Below, one piece after another: positions 1-5,775 of a stretch of DNA of 13,117 nt. Origin of the DNA: CAMDPA01 sp050186055 (lineage in GTDB: Bacteria; Pseudomonadota; Alphaproteobacteria; Rhizobiales; Hyphomicrobiaceae); assembly GCA_050186055.1 (NCBI GenBank), contig JBFWYV010000124.1, positions 1-13,117 on the forward strand. The letters run 5' to 3'. A program made the translations under genes and the position numbers. The notes under the pieces were generated by a model. It saw only the letters and a list, made by a program, of their open reading frames with translations. It did not search any database and was not told the origin of the DNA. Every line of letters starts with the position of its first letter. Positions within the stretch are counted from its first letter, which is position 1.

Positions 1-463
1 CCTTGAGCAGCGCGCGCTGCAGCACGCGGCCCGTGGTCTGGGCGTTGTATCCCGATGGCAGCCGCTTGCCCTTGAGATCTTCCAGCTTCTTGATGTTGGA
101 ATCGTTGGCCACCATGATGCCGAGGGTCAGCGGGAACGCGACCGTCATGAGGCGGATGTTCGGATTGGGCTGGCGGAAGTTTCCTTCGCCCTTGTACGAT
201 GTGGCTGCGTCGTCGACGTTGGAAAGGCCGAAGTCGGCCTCGCCGCGGTTGATCAATGGGATGTAGTTCGACGAGCCGCCCAGCGGCTGTACGCGGACCT
301 GCATCTTGAGCTGATCATTCATCAGCTTTCCGATGACCGAGCCTGATGCGAAATAGATGGAGCCTTGAGGATTGGTTGCGATCACTCGGATCTGCTGAGC
401 GCTGGCCGGTGCTGCCAGGGCAGTCGCCAAAATAGCGCCTGCAACGAGGACTTCTACTCTCAT
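1..463 (-). CDS. TAXI family TRAP transporter solute-binding subunit (3' end cut by window edge)
   Basis: This frame stays open from an ATG at 463 to the left edge, giving the first 154 residues; the family is usually about 320 residues, so roughly half is visible. An AAGGGAAGAG ribosome site lies about 7 nt before the ATG. Residues 1-22 form a signal peptide ending ALAAPASA before QQ, so the product is periplasmic. The mature start has the pattern of TAXI receptors: IRVIATNPQGSIYFASG, then a GGSSNYIPLINRGEADFGLSN stretch that lines the ligand cleft in this family. Such receptors deliver an organic acid, often a dicarboxylate or amino acid, to a fused TRAP permease by ion gradient. No permease is visible; it may lie beyond the left edge, downstream of this gene. 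Family call is firm from the N-terminal half; the ligand is unknown. Confidence 0.85.
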   Translation of the reverse strand, partial: MRVEVLVAGAILATALAAPASAQQIRVIATNPQGSIYFASGSVIGKLMNDQLKMQVRVQPLGGSSNYIPLINRGEADFGLSNVDDAATSYKGEGNFRQPNPNIRLMTVAFPLTLGIMVANDSNIKKLEDLKGKRLPSGYNAQTTGRVLQRALLK

Positions 464-732
464 GGATGTCTCTTCCCTTGTCGAATCCGGCCGGTCGGCC
501 TTCCGCAGCGCAGATATGCGCTATCATCAAGCTCCCGCTCGCTGGAGGAGCCAGACAGGGAATTACCACAGTTCAGGCCGTGGCATCCACATGCATTATT
601 GACTTCTTTACTTGCGGTTGATGGCTAGGAAGCAGGCAATGTTTCGGATGAACCGGTCGATACGTCGCACCAAGGATCCGACTGAACTGGCGGCGATGGA
701 GCCCAAAAGCGGCCTTCTTTCGGGACTCATGC

Positions 733-2040
733 TCACATCGGCAAGCGTGCGACCTGGTTCGAGAAGAAGTTGTCTATCGCCGTCATGATCGATTGGGTCA
801 CCTTGTCGCGCCACGCGTCGGACTTGAGGTTTCTCGCGTCCTCACGGTTGGTGACGTAGGCGAGTTCGATCAGGACGGCTGGCACTTTGGCGGTCTTGAG
901 TACGACGAAGTTGGCGTTCCGATCAGGGTTGTCCTTCAGATTGGTGCTCTTGCCCATGTATTCGATGACCGAGCGGGTGAAGATATTCGTCTGCTCCTGC
1001 GTCGCCTCGACCTCTCGTTGGGCGAGGTCAACGAGGAAGCTCCTGATAACTCCCACATCGCCGGTGCTGGCTTTGATGGACTTGAGTTCCTTGCCCGAAA
1101 GCACGTCGTCCTTGACTTCGCCGCGCGCAGACCGCCTGAGGCTGTTGGCCATTGCCTCGCGGAGGGAGTAGATGGTGGCGCCGCGGGCGCTTGTGTTGGC
1201 GTAGTCGGCGTGGATGGCGATGAACAGTGCTGCCTTGTGGCGTTCAGCGAACTCGCGGCGCTCCTCGAGCGGGACAAAGGTATCGTCGCTGCGGGTCATC
1301 AATACTTTGTAACGGTGGGACTCCTGGAGCTTCTTTCGGAGCTTGAGGGCGAATGCGAGGACGACGTCCTTCTCGATCGTGCCGTGCTTCTGCGCACCGC
1401 TGTCATGCCCACCGTGGCCGGGGTCGAGCACGATGATGGGCTTGTGAGTTCTCGCAAGCCGCGTCTCCGGGCGCTCGGCCCGCCGTGGCATGGGCGGCTG
1501 CAGGCCAACTCCCAGCGAAGACCGGGGGGCATCGATCAGCGTCGGCTTTGGTTGTTGAGCGGCCGCCGTCCTGAGCACGCTCGTGACCGAAACGATGTCG
1601 AGCAGCAGGCGGCTGGTCTGGCCGTTGCCGGAAGGTTCCATGACGGCCTTTTGAACGATGACGGGCTCGGTCACGTCGATGATGACCCTGGCCCGGCCGG
1701 GAGCGAACACGCCTCCGCGGAACGATCGCACCAGTCCGATCGGGCGGTCGCCGGCCAATGTCGGCAACTGCATGCGCACGTCGGGCAGGTCGACCACGAC
1801 GCGTGGCGGCTGGCTGAGGGACGAGATCTGGAATTCGGTCTTGTGCTCGAGTGCGATGACGAAGCGGGTGGACCTGGCTGTGGCATGGAGGGCCTTGCCC
1901 TGCTCGGTCATGGAGACGCCGGGGGCTTCCTCGGCCGAGGCACCAGGCGCGAAGACCGCTATCGAGGCCAGCAATGCGAATGCGCAGGCTGCGCACGTTG
2001 TGCGGCGCCGAACAAGCACCGGCCGCCCGTTTGGCAGCAT
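733..2040 (-). CDS. N-acetylmuramoyl-L-alanine amidase, AMIN + Amidase_3 (AmiB/AmiC type)
   Basis: Periplasmic zinc amidase that cuts the bond between N-acetylmuramic acid and L-alanine in peptidoglycan, normally during daughter-cell separation. The frame extends to a TTG at 2073, but the ATG at 2040 is preferred: GGGGGGT lies 8 nt upstream, and the protein then opens with a signal peptide of about 36 residues (two or three arginines, hydrophobic core, APGASA). Counting from 2040 (435 residues), an AMIN domain spans about 45-150 and targets the septum or wall. After a proline-rich linker, Amidase_3 spans about 202-432. Zinc ligands are visible as His209 in LDPGHGG, Glu223 in GTIEKDV and His277 in AIHAD; catalytic Glu392 is in LIELAYVTN. 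The long alpha-helical insert typical of AmiB/AmiC, which occludes the site until an activator acts, is present between the second His and the final Glu. Function is firm; the choice of paralogue is not. Confidence 0.93.
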   Translation of the reverse strand: MLPNGRPVLVRRRTTCAACAFALLASIAVFAPGASAEEAPGVSMTEQGKALHATARSTRFVIALEHKTEFQISSLSQPPRVVVDLPDVRMQLPTLAGDRPIGLVRSFRGGVFAPGRARVIIDVTEPVIVQKAVMEPSGNGQTSRLLLDIVSVTSVLRTAAAQQPKPTLIDAPRSSLGVGLQPPMPRRAERPETRLARTHKPIIVLDPGHGGHDSGAQKHGTIEKDVVLAFALKLRKKLQESHRYKVLMTRSDDTFVPLEERREFAERHKAALFIAIHADYANTSARGATIYSLREAMANSLRRSARGEVKDDVLSGKELKSIKASTGDVGVIRSFLVDLAQREVEATQEQTNIFTRSVIEYMGKSTNLKDNPDRNANFVVLKTAKVPAVLIELAYVTNREDARNLKSDAWRDKVTQSIMTAIDNFFSNQVARLPM

Positions 2041-2244
2041 ATCGTCAGACCCCCCGTCTACGCGATTCACCAAATGACGCTCAGGGTTAATGAATGACCG
2101 ATAATCGTGGCGATAGTTCGGTCAAGCTGGCTCCGTTATGGAGTTGGAAAGGTTAAGGGACCGCTAATGCGGCGGTTCGGGCGCACTCTGACTCTCCGGA
2201 TGCGTCAGCTCCGGCAGGTTGGATCGAGGGGATTGTCTTGCGGC

Positions 2245-4176
2245 TCAGGCGGGCTGGGATGCGTATTCGCCTGGCCGGGCCCGAGCTGGCTTTTCGGTCG
2301 TGTCTGCGGTCTGCTCGGATACGATCATTCCCTGGGATGCGTCGTTAAGTACGCTGAGCAGCGGGGTGAGACCCTCCTGGTCGGTGAGGCGGAACAACTC
2401 AACGTCCTTTTGGGCGCCGTCGCTCCAACCGGCGATGTCGAGCGCACGCTGTGCCTTGGACAGCAGACCGTGGTTGCGGATCGGGCGTGGCGAGAGGCTG
2501 CCGGCGTCCGGCACCGTCATCGGACGTTGAGGCTGCAATTCGTCCCCTTGCTGAGGGCGGGACTGGACGGGGCGCGAACTGCGCTTGTACGGCGTCAGGT
2601 CGGTGAGGCTGTCGCGCTCTTCCTCCTTTCCGAGCTCGATCAGTTCCTCGCGCTTCAGACTCCGGACGAGCTTGAGATCGGAGAAGACACCGGCAAGCTG
2701 GTTCATGGCGAGGGCACGCAATTCCTCATCCTTGTTGTCCTGGTCCGCCCAGTAGAGATTGGGGATCACCAGGTAGGAGTAGCCGGTGTGGTGAATGAAG
2801 TGGCGGTGGACCCATTCGAGCTTGGCGGTGTGGATGCTTCTGTCATCTGAGCCCGGCGCGGCATCGAGCGGCATGCGCGCGATCGCGGTGTTGATGGCGG
2901 CGTGGAGCTGGCGCGCCGTGTCAGGCGAGACCTCGTGGATTTCGCGGGCAACGTCGCGCAGTCCATCACGCCGCCGCCGGGCTGGGGGCGTCATCGGCGG
3001 GTCGAGGAGGGCGAGCGCAAATATGCCGAGGTCGATGCCGATGGATGCGAGCAAGGCAATCAGATCGCGGCCGGTGATAACCTGACCGCCGACGGTCGCG
3101 TTGTCCACTGCAGCGCCGCCGCTGGCAACGTAGCCGGCCAGTCCGGACACGTAGGCGCCGATGTTGCTCCACAGGTTCTTGATGGCATTGGCGGTGCCGG
3201 CGGGGCCTTCGTTGAATGACGCCTCGCGGAGTTTCAGTGCCGCCGGCTGCGCGGCCTGGTCGGCGGCCTGCCTCAACCGCTGAGCCAGCGTCGGGTCGTA
3301 GCACGAGAAGCCGGTCTGGCCGGGCGGGATGGAGACCGAGGCTGCGAGCGCCCGCATCTCGGCGGCGGTCGAGCGGCCCAGCTCGTTGGAGCGCGCGGCG
3401 ATGGAGTGGGCCCGGCCCCGGATGTCGGCGGCCCGAGCCTCGAATTGCCGTTGCCGCTCCGCAAGGCTGGCTCCTCCGCCGGCGGTGACACTCCGCTGCA
3501 TCGCCTGCAGGTCTGTCTGCACGGGAGCCAGCCAGGATCTCAGCACACCGTCTCGCAGCGTCGACACGCTGTCCCGGACGCTGCGGCGGGCATTGTACAA
3601 TGGGCCGCGGCCGGCACCCGACGGGACGCCGCAACTGCTGCCGCTGGTTTCCTCGCGCGCCATCTGGCCATCGGACCAGCTCACGACGCTGTCGAGCTGA
3701 ATGCGCACGGCATCGAGGCGCGCGGTGATGGCGGAGCCGGCATCGCGGGCATCCTCCTGCAAGCCTGCTATGGAGCTGCGGGTCGCTTCCGGCCCGGCGA
3801 TCAGCGCCCACCAGAAGCCATAGCCGAAGCCGATCGACCAAAGAGCAAGGAAGAGATAGAGCGGGAATGTGATCAGCCGTTCGATCAACGTCCGGCCGGC
3901 GCCGAACGTCTCGCGCAGCGCCAGCCACATCAGAAACGTGAGGGCGATAACGACGACGATCACCAGCATGTCGTGAGACACCGCGAGGCCACCCGGTCCG
4001 TCCCGTTCGGGACTGCCGGACAATCCGATGATGAAGTCGTGCATGCCGGCCCACGTCGCATAGGCGGAGATCGTAAGGAGCATGATCGAAGCAATGGCGA
4101 TCAAGGCGTTGCGCCCGAACAGATAGTCGGCGACGCGAGCCCATCCGCTCGTCAGCGCGATCCTGTGGTCAGCCAT
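2245..4176 (-). CDS. Four-helix membrane protein of unknown function with large periplasmic domain
   Basis: I do not recognise this family. The frame opens further upstream (4251), but the ATG at 4176 has GGGGGGT 5 nt before it and starts MADHRIALTSGW, giving 643 residues. Predicted membrane helices lie near 22-43, 70-88, 103-127 and 371-391. Arginine-rich stretches before helix 1, between helices 2 and 3, and just after helix 4 (PARRRRDGLRD) argue for an N-in/C-in topology. That puts about 128-370 in the periplasm: an Ala/Arg/Gln-rich, probably helical or coiled-coil domain. The only two cysteines, Cys182 and Cys292, both fall there and could form a disulfide. The cytoplasmic tail (392-643) is hydrophilic, with a Pro/Gln/Arg-rich low-complexity part near 530-575. 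The amidase gene follows on the same strand after 204 bp, so a cell-envelope role is possible but only a guess. Confidence 0.85.
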   Translation of the reverse strand: MADHRIALTSGWARVADYLFGRNALIAIASIMLLTISAYATWAGMHDFIIGLSGSPERDGPGGLAVSHDMLVIVVVIALTFLMWLALRETFGAGRTLIERLITFPLYLFLALWSIGFGYGFWWALIAGPEATRSSIAGLQEDARDAGSAITARLDAVRIQLDSVVSWSDGQMAREETSGSSCGVPSGAGRGPLYNARRSVRDSVSTLRDGVLRSWLAPVQTDLQAMQRSVTAGGGASLAERQRQFEARAADIRGRAHSIAARSNELGRSTAAEMRALAASVSIPPGQTGFSCYDPTLAQRLRQAADQAAQPAALKLREASFNEGPAGTANAIKNLWSNIGAYVSGLAGYVASGGAAVDNATVGGQVITGRDLIALLASIGIDLGIFALALLDPPMTPPARRRRDGLRDVAREIHEVSPDTARQLHAAINTAIARMPLDAAPGSDDRSIHTAKLEWVHRHFIHHTGYSYLVIPNLYWADQDNKDEELRALAMNQLAGVFSDLKLVRSLKREELIELGKEEERDSLTDLTPYKRSSRPVQSRPQQGDELQPQRPMTVPDAGSLSPRPIRNHGLLSKAQRALDIAGWSDGAQKDVELFRLTDQEGLTPLLSVLNDASQGMIVSEQTADTTEKPARARPGEYASQPA

Positions 4177-4328
4177 GACATACCCCCCGTCGATTTGCCG
4201 CGGATCCCTGGCGAGCCGAATAGCGCAATTGCTGGGGGCTTGTCTCTGCAATTTCCCGCTGCTTGTTCCCGCAGCTTGGTCTTCAGGCAGACGGAGCCGA
4301 GCGCAGAAGGCCCGGAACCCGGCCGATG

Positions 4329-4796
4329 TCAGCGCGGGATCGAGCGGAGTTGAGGCGCCGCGGCGATGTCCTTGGCTGCTTCCCGCAGACGGGCCGTTCG
4401 CCGCGCGTTGTTGATGATGGTCTGGACTGTCACCGATCGCAGGGTGGCGGCGGTGATGCGATCGATCTCATTCAGCACGCGTCCGATCTCAGCGGCAATC
4501 GGCGTTTCCGCAGCCGATGCCAAAGGCTCGCTGTCATGCCAATCACTCTCGAACAGCGTGATAATGTCAGCCAGCGTGAGGCGGTTTGCCCGTCCTGTGA
4601 ACACGAAGCCCCCGCCGGGGCCCCTGACGGAGGCAACGACGCGGGCCCGCGCCAAGGTTCTGAGCACTTTGGCGAGGTGGTGCTGGGAGATTCCGTACTT
4701 CTCCGCGATCTCGTTGGCGGAAACCTGCTCGCCTTCACGCGAGGCCAGCTCGATGATGGACCAGATGGCGTAGCGGGTGGCGTGCTGCAGCTTCAC
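4329..4796 (-). CDS. Rrf2-family transcriptional regulator without Fe-S cysteines (BadM-like candidate)
   Basis: A 155-residue winged helix-turn-helix DNA-binding protein. It starts with GTG at 4796, with GGAGG 10 nt upstream. The Rrf2 hallmarks are the N-terminal KLQHATRYAIWSIIELA helix, the helix-turn-helix at about 25-50 (NEIAEKYGISQHHLAKVLRTL) and the wing RGPGGGF at 58-64. IscR, NsrR and RirA use three cysteines near 90-105 to hold an Fe-S cluster; this protein has no cysteine at all, so it cannot sense through such a cluster. It lies 43 bp downstream of a GNAT acetyltransferase gene on the same strand, likely co-transcribed. This matches the arrangement of badL/badM in Rhodopseudomonas palustris, where the Rrf2 repressor BadM answers to an acetylated aromatic compound. 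Orthology is inference; family is firm. Likely targets are its own operon and the divergent Mo hydroxylase operon. Confidence 0.9.
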   Translation of the reverse strand: MKLQHATRYAIWSIIELASREGEQVSANEIAEKYGISQHHLAKVLRTLARARVVASVRGPGGGFVFTGRANRLTLADIITLFESDWHDSEPLASAAETPIAAEIGRVLNEIDRITAATLRSVTVQTIINNARRTARLREAAKDIAAAPQLRSIPR

Positions 4797-4839
4797 GGAT
4801 CAAGAGCCTCCGTTGGTCTGCATCAACCGTTGTGATCGT

Positions 4840-5277
4840 TCAATCGCGGTCATCGAGGCGCATCTCCAGCTCTACGAAAGGTCCTGCAGTCAGGCCCTGC
4901 GCCCGGAAGAAGGACATCAGGAGGTGATCGTCGATGTGGAGCATGGTGCGGAACGTTTCCACACCCTGGGACTGGAACGCGTCGGCAAGGGCGTTGAACA
5001 GTACCGTTCCGATCTTGTCGACGCGATATTCCGGCCGGACGCCGATCGTATAAAGCCAGCCACACGGCGGCGATCCGAACTCCCATCCGCGAACTTCGCC
5101 TACAACATAACCCACGACCTGGCCGTTGAGCCTTGCAACGAAGAAACTGCGCTTGTCATCGGTTTCCTGAGCGTCGATCAAATCAGCCCACAATTTCGGC
5201 TTCTGGATACCAGAAATTCGCGTATCGATATCGATTATCGACGGCAGATCTGCGGCTGTAACGCGTTCAATTTCCAT
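4840..5277 (-). CDS. GNAT family N-acetyltransferase (BadL-like candidate)
   Basis: A 145-residue single-domain Gcn5-related acetyltransferase, the usual size. These cytoplasmic enzymes move the acetyl group of acetyl-CoA to an amine. Visible elements: beta strands FFVARLNGQVVGYVVGEV (about 45-62), motif A strand WLYTIGVRPEYR (74-85) and the following helix RVDKIGTVLFNALADAF, then HIDDHLLMSFFRAQGL, which matches motif B with its usual NxxAxxFYxxxGF pattern. The acetyl-CoA pyrophosphate loop normally reads (R/Q)xxGx(G/A); here it is R85-VDKI-G90, with Lys in place of the first Gly, a mild deviation. The ATG at 5277 has only a weak ribosome site. The Rrf2 gene follows after 43 bp. In R. palustris a GNAT beside an Rrf2 gene (BadL) acetylates aminobenzoates to make the regulator's ligand; a similar job is plausible but not shown. 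Confidence 0.85.
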   Translation of the reverse strand: MEIERVTAADLPSIIDIDTRISGIQKPKLWADLIDAQETDDKRSFFVARLNGQVVGYVVGEVRGWEFGSPPCGWLYTIGVRPEYRVDKIGTVLFNALADAFQSQGVETFRTMLHIDDHLLMSFFRAQGLTAGPFVELEMRLDDRD

Positions 5278-5320
5278 GATTGATACGGCTCATTGGCTGA
5301 TCGGTGAACCGGCAACCCGG

Positions 5321-5340
5321 ACCTGTCCAAACCTGTCCAA
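5321..5340. repeat. Tandem 10-bp repeat, possible operator upstream of GNAT gene
   Basis: ACCTGTCCAA occurs twice back to back (TTGGACAGGT twice when read toward the GNAT gene), 44-63 bp before its start codon. The period of 10 bp is about one helical turn, which would place both copies on the same face of the DNA, as expected for cooperative binding by a regulator such as the adjacent Rrf2 protein. TTGGAC also resembles a -35 element. Repeat seen directly; function inferred. Confidence 0.5.
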
Positions 5341-5478
5341 CGGTGCTTCGACGAAGGTCAAACACATCTCATGTTGGGGTTTAATGCCAGAAAATCTGTG
5401 AAAATGCAATCGCCTATGCGATCCGGTCCGAGCGAAGCGGCCGAGAGGTCCGGATATGATGAGTGCGGGTGTCGGTGG

Positions 5479-5500
5479 CCCTTCCCTGTCTTTGGAAGGG
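5479..5500. other. Stem-loop in divergent intergenic region
   Basis: CCCTTCC (5479-5485) and GGAAGGG (5494-5500) can form a 7-bp stem with an 8-nt loop. No T run follows on either strand, so it is not a clear terminator. It could be a protein-binding site or a leader structure. Confidence 0.35.
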
Positions 5501-5695
5501 GAGCGGAGACAACCGATAACGCGGTTTGCGCCGGGAAATCCCGCTGGAATAATTTCGGCATCTCGATGCGGAATTGGCTTTACAGCCACCAGCACTCATT
5601 GTTAGCGTCCCATCACGCTCTGGGCCTCGATGCGCAAGCAGTCATCCCGCCTGCGCCTTGCTGAGACCTGTCGTTGCTGGTTTCCCCCGACCCGC

Positions 5696-5716
5696 GGCAA
5701 GCAATCTGTTGCTGCC
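5696..5716 (+). other. Bulged stem-loop in leader of Mo hydroxylase operon
   Basis: GGCA(A)GCAA (5696-5704) pairs with TTGCTGCC (5709-5716): 8 bp with one bulged A and a TCTG loop, ending 59 nt before the large-subunit start. TTGCTG also occurs at 5658-5663 and 5674-5679. A leader-RNA or operator role is possible but unproven. Confidence 0.3.
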
Positions 5717-5775
5717 TGCGGAAGGGGCCGCCATAAGTTCCGCACGCGCAAACCAACAGATGAGTAGCTGGCGCC

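Larger units (their letters stand above)
5278..5775. promoter_or_regulatory. 498-bp divergent control region between GNAT-Rrf2 and the Mo hydroxylase operon
   Basis: No convincing gene lies here; short frames exist on both strands but lack recognisable protein character or good ribosome sites. The region must hold promoters for both flanking transcripts. It contains a tandem 10-bp repeat (5321-5340), inverted repeats ATCGC-N4-GCGAT (5409-5422) and ATCCGG-N23-CCGGAT (5421-5455), a stem-loop CCCTTCC-N8-GGAAGGG (5479-5500), and near the operon a bulged stem-loop at 5696-5716. No clear -35/-10 pair for the housekeeping sigma factor was found. Confidence 0.6.

Noticed and set aside
699..728. Imperfect stem GAGCCC/GGGACTC after the amidase stop
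   Set aside because: Short, bulged stem without a T run; not enough to call a terminator.
464..732. Possible small gene between the amidase and TAXI genes
   Set aside because: Frames here are short and lack protein character; it is better read as a leader region for the TAXI gene, with nothing further supportable.
793..2097. 434-codon open frame on the plus strand opposite the amidase
   Set aside because: It mirrors the amidase frame, its residue content is that of a high-GC antisense shadow, and it shows no known domain. The amidase has full catalytic motifs.
2097..2125. Possible amidase promoter with TTGACC at 2125-2120 on the minus strand
   Set aside because: No acceptable -10 element at 16-18 bp spacing; only poor matches such as ATCGGT or TTATCG at the wrong distance.
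3406..4353. 315-codon plus-strand frame opposite the membrane protein
   Set aside because: Low-complexity Ala/Arg/Gly shadow; the minus-strand frame has clear membrane helices and a ribosome site.
5290..5595. 101-codon minus-strand frame in the same region
   Set aside because: It would place a coding gene over the tandem repeat and dyads, lacks a convincing ribosome site, and resembles no family.
5371..5664. 97-codon plus-strand frame in the divergent intergenic region
   Set aside because: No ribosome site, no domain, and opposing frames of similar length overlap it; treated as non-coding.
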